The notes: a model not told the origin generated them from the letters alone. Positions 1-7,253 are shown, counted from the stretch's first letter. The stretch: 13,317 bases of DNA from an uncultured Alphaproteobacteria bacterium (GCA_913064995.1 CAJYBL010000023.1:1-13317), one strand, 5' to 3'. Made by a program: numbers and translations.

Positions 1-361
1 TGGCTGCGCCAAGCTTGGCTCCGGCCGCAATCACAGTCACCTTGTTTTTTTTCAGCAGATGCTTGACCCCCATCGACAGGCGGCCGGCAACCTTGCGTGA
101 CCGTTTCACCACAGCCGCAAGATCGACTTTCACCTCGCCAACAGTGATGCCGAAATCGGCCATTTCATCAATTGAATGACGCAATTCGGCAGCGCGCAGC
201 AATGCTTTGGTTGGAATACAGCCCCAATTCAGGCAGATACCACCAAGATTCTCACGCTCGATCACCACCGGCTTTAGCCCAAGCTGGGCCGCCCGAATGG
301 CCGCAACATAGCCACCAGGCCCGCCACCAATCACGGCAATATCAAATTGGGTATCGGTCAT
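1..361 (-). CDS. lpdA: Dihydrolipoamide dehydrogenase (E3), N-terminal part
   Basis: E3 of the pyruvate dehydrogenase complex: a cytoplasmic FAD flavoprotein that reoxidises the dihydrolipoyl groups on E2 (and here also E1-beta) and reduces NAD+. The gene runs off the window start; 120 codons are present of a family length near 465. I read MTDTQFDIAVIGGGPGGY at the N-terminus, with the FAD-binding GxGxxG at residues 12-17. The redox disulfide motif GGICLNWGCIPTK gives Cys43 and Cys48. The CLNWGC form, rather than CLNVGC, is typical of PDH-type alphaproteobacterial E3. The ATG at 361 is preceded by a clear Shine-Dalgarno AGGAG about seven bases upstream. It lies 74 bp downstream of pdhC and in the same direction, consistent with E3 closing the pdh operon. 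Identity is firm; the C-terminal NAD and dimerisation domains are not visible. Confidence 0.95.
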   Translation of the reverse strand, partial: MTDTQFDIAVIGGGPGGYVAAIRAAQLGLKPVVIERENLGGICLNWGCIPTKALLRAAELRHSIDEMADFGITVGEVKVDLAAVVKRSRKVAGRLSMGVKHLLKKNKVTVIAAGAKLGAA

Positions 362-435
362 TCTTGTCTCCTAATCGGACAACTGGTAGGCTTGCAATTG
401 GTCAATCGCACGGCGCATTACAACGGCATCGTGCC

Positions 436-1716
436 TTACAAAAGCATGGTAACGGGATTTTCAACAAACCCCTTAAAGGCCTGAAGCCATCTAGCACCAA
501 CCGCCCCGTCAACAGCGCGATGATCGGCCGAAAGGGTAACGCTCATCACCGTTGCCACGGCAAGATTGCCATCAATGACAATCGGCCGCTGTTCACCGGC
601 ACCAACCGCTAGAATACCACCATGCGGCGGGTTAATGACCGCGGCAAATTCACGAACACCAAACATGCCAAGATTGGAAATTGTAAAGCTGCCACCGGTA
701 TATTCGTTGGCGGCTAATTTCCCATCACGCGCGCGGGCAGCCAGATCGGTGGTCACCTGCGATAGGGCGGCAAGCCCCTTTTGTTCGGCGGCCCAAACGA
801 TTGGCGTGATTAACCCGCCATCAATGGCCACTGCCATCGCAATATCGGCATGACGGAACAGCCGTGTATTCTCGCCTTCCCATGACGCATTGGCTTCAGG
901 AACAGCAATCAATGCCATCGCCGCGGCGCGGATAATCATGTCATTGACCGAGATTTTGATCCCTTCGGCTGCCTTGGCATTCAATGATTTGCGCGCTTCG
1001 AGCAAATTGTCGATTACACAATCAACGGTCAGATAGAAATGTGGCGCTTGCTGCTTTGAGTCCTGAAGACGGCTAGCAATGGCCTTGCGCATCTGGCTAT
1101 TGGCAACAAGATAGCTGTCGCCTTGCTGGGTCGCCCCTGCCGGTGTCGCCCCTGCTAATGCTGCGGTTGTCTGCGCGATTGGGGCGGTGGCGGCAGATTC
1201 AACATCACGGCGCAAAATCCGGCCATAGGGGCCGCTTCCGGTAATGCCCTCAAGCGCAATATTCCGATCAGCCGCAATCCGGCGCGCCAGCGGGCTGGCA
1301 AATATTCGCGGCTTGTCGCTGCTTTTGGTTTGGGGGGCCGGTACTGCTTTTACTGGTGCGGCGGTTACTGGTGCTGGTTCGGCTCGTTCTTTTGCTTCGG
1401 CTGCGACTGACGTTACAGGCACTGGCGATGATGGTTCCTGAAGGCCGGCTTTGGCAACATCACTTGCGGTTTCACCATCTTCTGCCAGAACTGCGATCAC
1501 CGCGCCAACAGTGACGTTTTCGGTACCAGCATCAACAAAAATTTTGGCCACAACGCCATCATCAACAGCTTCAACTTCCATTGTTGCCTTATCGGTTTCG
1601 ATTTCGGCAATCACATCACCCGAATTGACGCGGTCGCCCTCGCCAACAAGCCATTTTGCCAAGGTTCCGGTTGTCATGGTTGGTGACAAGGCCGGCATTT
1701 TAATTTCAATCGCCAT
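436..1716 (-). CDS. pdhC: Pyruvate dehydrogenase complex E2, dihydrolipoamide acetyltransferase
   Basis: Core subunit of the PDH complex; moves the acetyl group from lipoate to CoA. The 426-residue protein has the usual E2 order. A single lipoyl domain spans residues 1-80, with the lipoylated lysine K43 in EIETDKATMEVEA. An Ala/Pro/Val-rich flexible linker follows (about 81-133), then a peripheral subunit-binding domain (about 136-173, IFASPLARRIAADRNI and GSGPYGRILRRDVE). The catalytic acetyltransferase domain covers about 200-426, ending with the active-site motif HRAVDG (H399, D403). One lipoyl domain is normal for alphaproteobacteria. The ATG lies 5 bp after the pdhB stop, so co-translation is likely. 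The lipoyl-domain DNA is strikingly similar to that of pdhB (see findings). An alternative reading as another 2-oxoacid dehydrogenase E2 is unlikely given the pdhA and pdhB neighbours. Confidence 0.97.
   Translation of the reverse strand: MAIEIKMPALSPTMTTGTLAKWLVGEGDRVNSGDVIAEIETDKATMEVEAVDDGVVAKIFVDAGTENVTVGAVIAVLAEDGETASDVAKAGLQEPSSPVPVTSVAAEAKERAEPAPVTAAPVKAVPAPQTKSSDKPRIFASPLARRIAADRNIALEGITGSGPYGRILRRDVESAATAPIAQTTAALAGATPAGATQQGDSYLVANSQMRKAIASRLQDSKQQAPHFYLTVDCVIDNLLEARKSLNAKAAEGIKISVNDMIIRAAAMALIAVPEANASWEGENTRLFRHADIAMAVAIDGGLITPIVWAAEQKGLAALSQVTTDLAARARDGKLAANEYTGGSFTISNLGMFGVREFAAVINPPHGGILAVGAGEQRPIVIDGNLAVATVMSVTLSADHRAVDGAVGARWLQAFKGFVENPVTMLL
1574..1617 (-). repeat. 44-bp segment identical in the pdhC and pdhB lipoyl domains (pdhC copy)
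   Basis: This segment of pdhC is identical, base for base, to 2965-3008 in pdhB, offset by 1391 bp. It encodes the lipoylation loop around DVIAEIETDKATMEVE. The surrounding 143 bp (1574-1716 against 2965-3107) align without a gap and remain highly similar. Protein conservation alone would not force identical third codon positions over 44 bp. Confidence 0.95.
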
Positions 1717-1721
1717 CAGCC

Positions 1722-3107
1722 CTACCCCTTAAACCCATCACAAGTGGTGCGCGCCGCGTTAACAATGTCGTCGATTTGCGGCAATGCCAACGCTTCGAGA
1801 TTGGCTGCATACGGCATTGGAACATCCTTGCCGGTCACACGCGTAATTGGCGCATCAAGCCAGTCAAAGGCCTGTTCCATAACCTGCATGGCAATTTCAG
1901 CGCCAATACCAGCAAACGGAAAACCCTCTTCACAAGTAACCAGACGCGAGGTCTTTTTCACCGATTCAACAATGGTTGCACTGTCAAGCGGGCGAATTGA
2001 CCGCAAATCAATGACTTCGGCGCTAATGCCCTGTTCGGCAAGACGGTCAGCCGCCTCAAGTGCGCGGCCAACCATGATCGAAAAGGCAACAATGGTGACA
2101 TCGCTTCCGCTTCGCAAAATATTGGCCTTGCCAATTGGCACGATCCAATCATCATCATCCGGCACGTCAAAGCTTTGGCCATATAAGACTTCATGCTCAA
2201 GGAAAATGACCGGATTTGGGTCACGAATGGCGGCTTTTAACAAGCCCTTGGCATCAGCGGCCGAATAAGGGGCAACAACCTTTAATCCCGGACAATGCGC
2301 ATACCAGCTGGCAAAACATTGCGAATGCTGCGCTGCCACACGGCTTGCCGCGCCATTTGGCCCCCGAAACACAATCGGACAGCCCATTTGACCACCCGAC
2401 ATATACAGGGTTTTAGCGGCTGAATTGATAATCTGATCGATCGCCTGCATGGCAAAATTGAACGTCATGAACTCGACAATCGGCCGCAATTCGCCAAAGG
2501 CCGCGCCAACGCCAAGACCGGCAAAGCCCTGTTCGGTAATTGGCGTATCAATCACCCGTTTTGAGCCAAATTCGTCAAGAAGCCCCTGCGTTACCTTATA
2601 GGCACCCTGATATTCGGCAACTTCTTCACCCATGATAAAGACATTTTCATCGCGGCGCATTTCTTCGGCCATCGCATCACGAAGTGACTCGCGAACAGTA
2701 AGCGACGTCGAACTGCCTGACCATTCGGTTTCTGCCGTCGGGGTTGCCACTGTTTCCGCCATTGGTGCTGTTTCGGCAGACGGGTTCGTATCATCGGCAA
2801 CAGGCGCTGCCACCGGTTCGGCAGGCGCATCAGGCGTTGGTAATTTCATGTCACTGGCGCTTTCGCCATCTTCCAGCAACATGGCAATCACCGCATTTAC
2901 CTTTACATGCTGGGTTCCGGCAGGCACCAAAATCTGGCCGATTTTACCATCTTCAATGGCTTCGACTTCCATTGTTGCCTTATCGGTTTCGATTTCGGCA
3001 ATCACATCGCCCGAACGCACGTCATCGCCATCAACAACAAGCCATTTTGCAAGTGTGCCTTCTTCCATGGTTGGCGACAAAGCTGGCATTTTAATTTCAA
3101 TGGCCAT
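1722..3107 (-). CDS. pdhB: Pyruvate dehydrogenase E1 component, beta subunit with N-terminal lipoyl domain
   Basis: Beta half of the thiamine-diphosphate-dependent E1 enzyme that decarboxylates pyruvate and reductively acetylates lipoate. The 461 residues comprise a lipoyl domain (1-80, lipoyl lysine K43 in the ETDKATMEVEA motif), an acidic Ala/Pro/Thr-rich linker (about 82-132), and the E1-beta transketolase-like domain (about 133-461). In the last I see GEEVAEYQGAYKVTQGL, the TPP-activating glutamate in DTPITEQGFAG (E192), FMTFNFAMQAIDQI and GGQMGCPIVFRGPNG. A lipoyl domain on E1-beta is a known trait of alphaproteobacterial PDH (for example Zymomonas and Sinorhizobium), and ordinary E1-beta is about 130 residues shorter. 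The gene starts 2 bp after the pdhA stop and is followed by pdhC after 5 bp, so the three are almost certainly one translationally linked unit. Confidence 0.97.
   Translation of the reverse strand: MAIEIKMPALSPTMEEGTLAKWLVVDGDDVRSGDVIAEIETDKATMEVEAIEDGKIGQILVPAGTQHVKVNAVIAMLLEDGESASDMKLPTPDAPAEPVAAPVADDTNPSAETAPMAETVATPTAETEWSGSSTSLTVRESLRDAMAEEMRRDENVFIMGEEVAEYQGAYKVTQGLLDEFGSKRVIDTPITEQGFAGLGVGAAFGELRPIVEFMTFNFAMQAIDQIINSAAKTLYMSGGQMGCPIVFRGPNGAASRVAAQHSQCFASWYAHCPGLKVVAPYSAADAKGLLKAAIRDPNPVIFLEHEVLYGQSFDVPDDDDWIVPIGKANILRSGSDVTIVAFSIMVGRALEAADRLAEQGISAEVIDLRSIRPLDSATIVESVKKTSRLVTCEEGFPFAGIGAEIAMQVMEQAFDWLDAPITRVTGKDVPMPYAANLEALALPQIDDIVNAARTTCDGFKG
2965..3008 (-). repeat. 44-bp segment identical in the pdhB and pdhC lipoyl domains (pdhB copy)
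   Basis: Partner of the segment at 1574-1617, in the same orientation and the same position in the lipoyl domain, including the lipoyl-lysine codon. Direct repeats 1.39 kb apart could recombine, which would fuse pdhB and pdhC by deleting what lies between. Confidence 0.95.
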
Positions 3108-3109
3108 GA

Positions 3110-4177
3110 TTACACCTTTGCAACAAGTTTGTTGTCGGTCAGCGGCAACAGAATATCGGTAAATAGCTCAGATGGATCTGGCTCAGGGCTGGTTTGGGCA
3201 AATTCGGTTGCTTTGGTCACGGTTGCCTTAACGGCTGAGTCAATTTCCTTTAGCCGCGCATCGTCAACATGCTGGTTTTTCAAAAGATCGCGAATCTGGT
3301 CAATTGGATCATGCTGCTTGCGCATGGCATCGACCTCTTCGCGGGTGCGGTATTTTGCCGGATCTGACATTGAATGACCGCGATAGCGATAGGTTTTCAT
3401 TTCAAGGATATAAGGCCCATTCCCATCACGGCAATGTGCCAAGGCTTCAAGCGCGGCAGTGCGAACCGCCAAAACATCCATGCCATCAACCTGTTTGCCC
3501 GGGATACCATAGGCCATGCCGCGATCGGCAAGCGCCCGTCCAGCGGCCGCACGCGTCACTTTGGTTCCCATGCCATACTGGTTGTTTTCAATAACAAACA
3601 CGACCGGAAGGCTCCACAGTGCCGCCATGTTAAAGCTTTCATAGACCTGGCCTTGATTCACCGCGCCATCACCAAGATAGGTCATGCAGACATTTGGCTC
3701 ATTCTTATATTTGTGAGAAAATGCAAGCCCGACACCGATTGGCACCTGTGCGCCGACAATACCGTGACCGCCAAAGAAGTTCTTTTCGCGGCTGAACATA
3801 TGCATCGAACCGCCCTTGCCGCGCGAATAACCACCTTCGCGGCCCGTCAATTCGGCCATCACACCATCAGCATCCATGCCGCAAGCCAGCATATGGCCAT
3901 GGTCACGATATGATGTCACAACAGTGTCACCCAGTTTTGAGGCTGACTGAAGCCCAATGACAACGGCTTCTTGCCCGATATAAAGATGACAAAATCCACC
4001 AATTTGACCCATGCCATAAAGTTGGCCGGCCTTTTCTTCAAACCGGCGGATCAGCAGCATGTCTTTATACATGGCAACCAAATCTTCGGTTGGCGGCATG
4101 TCATTCACGCCTGATCCAACTGTTTTTGGCGGCCGCCCCGGGCCACGTTTGCGCTTGGTTTCTGCTTTCGCCGTCAT
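3110..4177 (-). CDS. pdhA: Pyruvate dehydrogenase E1 component, alpha subunit
   Basis: Alpha half of the TPP-dependent E1 of pyruvate dehydrogenase, forming an alpha2-beta2 tetramer with PdhB. The chosen product is 355 residues. Visible motifs are RRFEEKAGQLYGMGQIGGFCHLYIGQEA (about 44-71, quoted here as one block of conserved E1-alpha sequence), GGKGGSMHMF, the TPP/Mg motif from GDG (169-171) to ENN (197-199), and the YRGHSMSDPAKYR loop (about 265-277). I chose the ATG at 4177 because AGGTGG lies a few bases upstream. An in-frame ATG at 4231 would add 18 residues but has no convincing Shine-Dalgarno. The N-terminal tail is basic and contains KRKRGPGRPPK (residues 8-18), resembling an AT-hook. 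It is the first gene of the pdh unit, with a 279-bp AT-rich region upstream. Confidence 0.96.
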   Translation of the reverse strand: MTAKAETKRKRGPGRPPKTVGSGVNDMPPTEDLVAMYKDMLLIRRFEEKAGQLYGMGQIGGFCHLYIGQEAVVIGLQSASKLGDTVVTSYRDHGHMLACGMDADGVMAELTGREGGYSRGKGGSMHMFSREKNFFGGHGIVGAQVPIGVGLAFSHKYKNEPNVCMTYLGDGAVNQGQVYESFNMAALWSLPVVFVIENNQYGMGTKVTRAAAGRALADRGMAYGIPGKQVDGMDVLAVRTAALEALAHCRDGNGPYILEMKTYRYRGHSMSDPAKYRTREEVDAMRKQHDPIDQIRDLLKNQHVDDARLKEIDSAVKATVTKATEFAQTSPEPDPSELFTDILLPLTDNKLVAKV

Positions 4178-4456
4178 TTGTCCCACCTTTTGTGACCGCG
4201 GCAGACAGCGTTTTATCGCCAGCCCATCCATGGTCTGTTTGAACCGGGCAATTGGTGAAACAAAGACAAAGTTGCCAATTCACCAAATCCCCGACTAATG
4301 CGCTAGCCATCCAAAGCAAAACACCTGCATGACATGATCACAAGACGAGAATTCAGCGAATTTCGTATTTTTGCAACAATTTTATTGTACTGTTTTTATT
4401 GTATTTTTAAAGCATAAACTGAAATTCAGTTAACATGCAATATGCAACTTGCGATA
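4178..4456 (-). promoter_or_regulatory. pdh operon upstream region, AT-rich with palindromes
   Basis: Non-coding gap between the ftsB stop and pdhA, presumably carrying the pdhABC-lpd promoter and the ftsB 3' end. The part from about 4340 to 4456 is clearly more AT-rich than the flanking genes. It holds three perfect dyads: AACTGAAATTCAGTT (4417-4431), ACAATTTTATTGT (4376-4388) and AATTCAGCGAATT (4350-4362). The decamer TTTTATTGTA occurs twice, 14 bp apart (4380-4389 and 4394-4403), giving two TACAAT boxes on the minus strand. I could not pair these with a convincing -35 hexamer, so no exact start site is claimed. The 4417-4431 dyad, flanked by GCAT and ATGC and followed on the minus strand by a T/A-rich run, could instead act as a weak terminator for ftsB. 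Confidence 0.5.
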
Positions 4457-4777
4457 TTAAAATTTCAAATCTGATAGATCAATTGAAACAATCACATCAT
4501 TTGGTGCGTAAAGCCCCAACTCGGCACGCGCCGTTTCGGCAAGAATATCGGCGTCAACACCGCCCTTATGCATCAAGCCAATGCGGTGACTCAAAAATGC
4601 CTGATGCCTTTCAAGCAAGGCAAGCTGTTCTTCGGCAAGCATAATTTTGCGCTCGAGCTGTGGGCGCGCCAACATACCACGTTCACCAGCCACTGTATGA
4701 ACCCCGAAAAACACGATCATCGTTCCAAGCAGAAAGAAGCTGCCCGCAAACGCCAATGTTTTCCGCATTACATACAT
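4457..4777 (-). CDS. ftsB: Cell division protein FtsB (DivIC/septum formation initiator family)
   Basis: Small bitopic inner-membrane divisome protein; in known systems FtsB forms the FtsQLB subcomplex that licenses septal peptidoglycan synthesis. The 106 residues show a short cytoplasmic start and one membrane segment (about 7-26, AFAGSFFLLGTMIVFFGVHT). Next come the family motif GERGMLA (31-37) and a heptad-like coiled coil (about 38-67), then a C-terminal globular tail with ETARAELGLYAPND. The length and the position between eno and pdhA match alphaproteobacterial FtsB. Start choice is ambiguous between the ATG at 4777 and an in-frame ATG three codons later; neither has a strong Shine-Dalgarno. 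The upstream gap has its own TATAAT box and GANTC cluster, so it may be expressed independently of eno. Confidence 0.88.
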   Translation of the reverse strand: MYVMRKTLAFAGSFFLLGTMIVFFGVHTVAGERGMLARPQLERKIMLAEEQLALLERHQAFLSHRIGLMHKGGVDADILAETARAELGLYAPNDVIVSIDLSDLKF

Positions 4778-4823
4778 GAACCCGGCCCCGCTAACCTAAT
4801 GACTTGCAATCATCCTAACGCCG

Positions 4824-4877
4824 ATTATAAGAACAGTGAATCAGAGCTGATTCATCGCGTCAAGCAAAAAGCGAATC
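4824..4877 (-). promoter_or_regulatory. Candidate ftsB promoter with 18-bp palindrome and GANTC cluster
   Basis: In the 133-bp eno-ftsB gap, a perfect TATAAT reads on the minus strand at 4829-4824; a start near 4817 would leave a leader of about 40 nt before ftsB. Immediately upstream, over the expected -35 zone, lies the perfect palindrome TGAATCAGAGCTGATTCA (4837-4854). Each arm contains a GANTC site (4838-4842 and 4849-4853), and a third lies at 4873-4877. No good TTGACA-like hexamer is present. In Caulobacter, GANTC is the CcrM methylation site, and GcrA acts at such promoters; whether this organism has CcrM/GcrA cannot be seen here. The palindrome could alternatively form a hairpin acting as an eno terminator, although no proper T-run follows it. 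Confidence 0.45.
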
Positions 4878-4910
4878 GCCGTGTTTCCTTGTTTTTAACG
4901 AATTACCAAC

Positions 4911-6188
4911 CTAGCCGCGCAAGATTGATCGGCCCGCATAAAGGCCGGTGCGGTCCAATTCTTCTTCGATGCGAAGCAGTTGGTTATATTTCGACAAACG
5001 ATCCGATCTTGATAACGAACCGGTTTTGATCTGGCCGGCATTTGTCGCAACCGCCAGATCAGCAATAAAGCTATCTTCGGTTTCGCCTGAACGGTGCGAA
5101 ATGATTACACCAAAGCCCGCTTTTTGTGCTATATCAATAGCTTGCATTGTTTCGGTTAAGGTGCCGATCTGGTTCACCTTAATCAAGATAGCATTGCCAG
5201 CAGCCTCGGTGATACCACGGCTAAGACGCTCGGGGTTGGTGACAAATAGATCATCGCCAACAATCTGGACATCGCCACCAATGGCGCTGGTCAGGTTTTG
5301 GAACCCGCTCCAATCATCTTCATGCAATGGGTCTTCAATCGACACGATCGGATAGCGGCCGGTCAATTCCTGCCACATTGCATTCATTTCATCACTGCCA
5401 AGGACACGCCCCTCACCCGCCAGATTATATTTCAAATCAGTGCAAAACTCGCTTGCGGCGGCATCCAACGCAATCATCACATCATCGCCAGGCTTGTAAC
5501 CAGCAGCCTCAATCGACTTGGTGATATAGCCAAGCGCTTCATCGGTTGAATTAATGGCTGGCGCAAAGCCGCCCTCATCACCAACCGCGGTTGATAGTGA
5601 CGCGTCCGACAAAAGCTTTTTCAACGCGTGAAAGATTTCTGCGCCCATACGCAACCCATCGGCAAAATGGCTTGCCCCCACAGGCATCACCATGAATTCT
5701 TGGACATCCAGCGCATTATCAGCATGCGCGCCGCCATTGATGATATTCATCATTGGCACTGGCAAAAGATGCGCATGCACGCCACCAAGATAGCGCCATA
5801 ACGGCATTTCAGCCGAGTCCGCAGCCGCGCGCGCCACCGCCATCGACACACCCAGAATGGCATTGGCACCAAGCCGCGCCTTGTTTGGCGTGCCATCAAG
5901 CTCGATCAAATCCTGATCAAGACCCGCCTGATCAAAAGCATCAGCACCAGTCAAGGCGTCAAAAATTTCGAAATTCACCGCATCAACGGCTTTCAACACA
6001 CCTTTGCCGCCATAACGATCTGCATCGCCATCGCGCATTTCAACAGCCTCATAAGCACCGGTAGACGCGCCTGACGGCACAGCCGCACGGCCAACCGCAC
6101 CATCTTCAAGAATAACATCCACTTCGACGGTCGGGTTTCCACGGGAATCAAGAATTTCACGCGCCTGAATATCTACGATCGTTGACAT
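4911..6188 (-). CDS. eno: Enolase (phosphopyruvate hydratase)
   Basis: Cytoplasmic glycolytic enzyme that interconverts 2-phosphoglycerate and phosphoenolpyruvate. The 425-residue length is typical of bacterial enolase. The N-terminus MSTIVDIQAREILDSRGNPT is canonical. The mobile loop SGASTGAYEA (39-48) is present. Expected catalytic and metal residues can be located: E205 in GDEGGFAP, D242, E285 in SIEDPLHEDDW, D312 in GDDLFVTN, the general base K337 in ILIKVNQIGTLTE, and the HRSGETEDSF segment (365-374) followed by K388 in QIKTGS. The reading frame is intact. It sits 97 bp downstream of kdsA. Upstream AAGAG is only a modest ribosome binding site, but the start is fixed by the family N-terminus. 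In the gap I saw only a weak TTGCGC/TATTGA pair at 17-bp spacing, not enough to call a promoter. Confidence 0.98.
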   Translation of the reverse strand: MSTIVDIQAREILDSRGNPTVEVDVILEDGAVGRAAVPSGASTGAYEAVEMRDGDADRYGGKGVLKAVDAVNFEIFDALTGADAFDQAGLDQDLIELDGTPNKARLGANAILGVSMAVARAAADSAEMPLWRYLGGVHAHLLPVPMMNIINGGAHADNALDVQEFMVMPVGASHFADGLRMGAEIFHALKKLLSDASLSTAVGDEGGFAPAINSTDEALGYITKSIEAAGYKPGDDVMIALDAAASEFCTDLKYNLAGEGRVLGSDEMNAMWQELTGRYPIVSIEDPLHEDDWSGFQNLTSAIGGDVQIVGDDLFVTNPERLSRGITEAAGNAILIKVNQIGTLTETMQAIDIAQKAGFGVIISHRSGETEDSFIADLAVATNAGQIKTGSLSRSDRLSKYNQLLRIEEELDRTGLYAGRSILRG

Positions 6189-6285
6189 GGGCTTGGCTCT
6201 TTTCGGTCTTTAAGGGTTGAGATGAGCGATCAATAGCGAAAATAGCCGATTAGCGCAACTGATCTTGAGGCGCTAGATTGGCTTG

Positions 6286-7104
6286 CTAGGCGCGGCGCGC
6301 CTGATCAATCTGCATCAATTTTGCAAGCACGGATGGCATTTCAGATAATGGCACCATATTCGGCCCGTCAGATGGTGCCTGATCAGGGTTTTCATGTGAT
6401 TCCATAAACAAACCCTGCACGCCAACAGCAACCGCTGCCCGCGCCAAAACCGGTACAAATTCACGTTGACCACCAGAACTGCCACCAAGACCACCCGGTT
6501 GCTGCACCGAATGTGTTGCATCAAAAATCACCGGATGCCCAAAGGCCGCCATTGTTGGCAGCGACCGCATATCTGATACCAGCGTATTATAGCCAAATGA
6601 CGTGCCGCGCTCGGTCAATAACAGCTTTTGATTGCCAGCATTGGTAACTTTTTCGGCAACATGTTTCATATCCCACGGTGCCAGAAACTGCCCTTTTTTG
6701 ATATTAATCACGCGTCCAGTTTTTGCCGCTGCAACCAACAAATCGGTTTGCCGGCATAAAAAAGCAGGAATCTGAATGATGTCCAGCACCTCGGCAGCCG
6801 CGGCGCATTGTTCGGGAAGATGAACATCGCTTAACACCGGAACGCCAATTTGCGCCTTTACCTCGGCCAGAACGTCCAACCCCTCATCCATGCCAACGCC
6901 GCGTTCAGCACCAGCCGATGTTCGGTTTGCCTTGTCATATGATGATTTATAGACAAATCCCATTCCGGCATCTGCGGCCATTTTGGCAAGCGACTCAGCA
7001 CAAGACAGCGCATGATCCAGCCCTTCAATCTGACAGGGGCCAGCTATCAACAGCAATGGCGAATCGCCGCCGCATTGCACATTTCCAATGGTTACAATCT
7101 GCAT
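6286..7104 (-). CDS. kdsA: 3-deoxy-8-phosphooctulonate (KDO-8-P) synthase, probably metal-dependent class
   Basis: Condenses arabinose-5-phosphate with phosphoenolpyruvate to make KDO-8-phosphate, the first committed step toward Kdo of the LPS inner core; so the organism probably makes Kdo-containing LPS. The 272 residues form a DAHP/KDO8P synthase-type barrel with LLIAGPCQIEG (18-28), FVYKSSYDKANRTS (50-63), SDVHLPEQ, IPAFLCRQTDLL, INIKKGQFLAPW, LTERGTSFGYN and PVIFDATHSVQQPGG. Cys24, His198, Glu235 and Asp246 have exactly the spacing of the Aquifex aeolicus metal ligands (C11, H185, E222, D233), whereas the metal-independent E. coli enzyme has Asn for the Cys. The ATG is preceded by GGAAG about nine bases upstream. 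Stop codon TAG lies in a GC-rich sequence that could fold imperfectly, but there is no T-run. Confidence 0.97.
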   Translation of the reverse strand: MQIVTIGNVQCGGDSPLLLIAGPCQIEGLDHALSCAESLAKMAADAGMGFVYKSSYDKANRTSAGAERGVGMDEGLDVLAEVKAQIGVPVLSDVHLPEQCAAAAEVLDIIQIPAFLCRQTDLLVAAAKTGRVINIKKGQFLAPWDMKHVAEKVTNAGNQKLLLTERGTSFGYNTLVSDMRSLPTMAAFGHPVIFDATHSVQQPGGLGGSSGGQREFVPVLARAAVAVGVQGLFMESHENPDQAPSDGPNMVPLSEMPSVLAKLMQIDQARRA

Positions 7105-7202
7105 GGCATCATCTTCCCAATCACGGTAAAGGCGCTACGACCAGCCGCACATCACATGAAACGCAAGCCCCATTCAACACCGGCCACAAACAATAGAGGC
7201 CT

Positions 7203-7211
7203 ATTATAACA
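7203..7211 (-). promoter_or_regulatory. Candidate extended -10 promoter for kdsA
   Basis: In the 149-bp gap between pyrG and kdsA the minus strand reads TGTTATAAT, a perfect TATAAT preceded by the TGn extended -10 element. Transcription would begin near 7196, about 90 nt before the kdsA ATG. No -35 hexamer stands out at the expected distance, which is acceptable for extended -10 promoters. The upstream DNA contains overlapping small palindromes (CGATATCG at 7223-7230 and ATCGCGAT at 7227-7234). No clear terminator for pyrG was seen in this gap. Confidence 0.4.
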
Positions 7212-7253
7212 TCAGCCTATTTCGATATCGCGATCATCACGCGGCGGCGCGGA

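Noticed and set aside
1574..3008. The 44-bp repeat as a mobile element or att site
   Set aside because: Both copies fall at the same codons of homologous lipoyl domains and have no terminal inverted repeats or recombinase gene; domain homology explains them.
2632..3162. A 176-codon plus-strand open frame opposite pdhB
   Set aside because: Ser/Ala/Thr-rich product is the reverse-frame image of the lipoyl domain and linker; a very similar shadow occurs opposite pdhC for the same reason.
3374..3913. A 179-codon plus-strand open frame opposite pdhA
   Set aside because: Low-complexity, His/Arg/Ile-rich translation and complete overlap with a strongly conserved enzyme gene; no supporting start signal.
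4178..4231. Upstream ATG of pdhA at 4231
   Set aside because: No ribosome binding site precedes it, whereas the ATG at 4177 has AGGTGG at suitable spacing; kept only as an alternative.
6268..6298. GC-rich imperfect hairpin over the kdsA stop as a terminator
   Set aside because: The stem contains a bulge and overlaps coding sequence, and no T-run follows on the minus strand.
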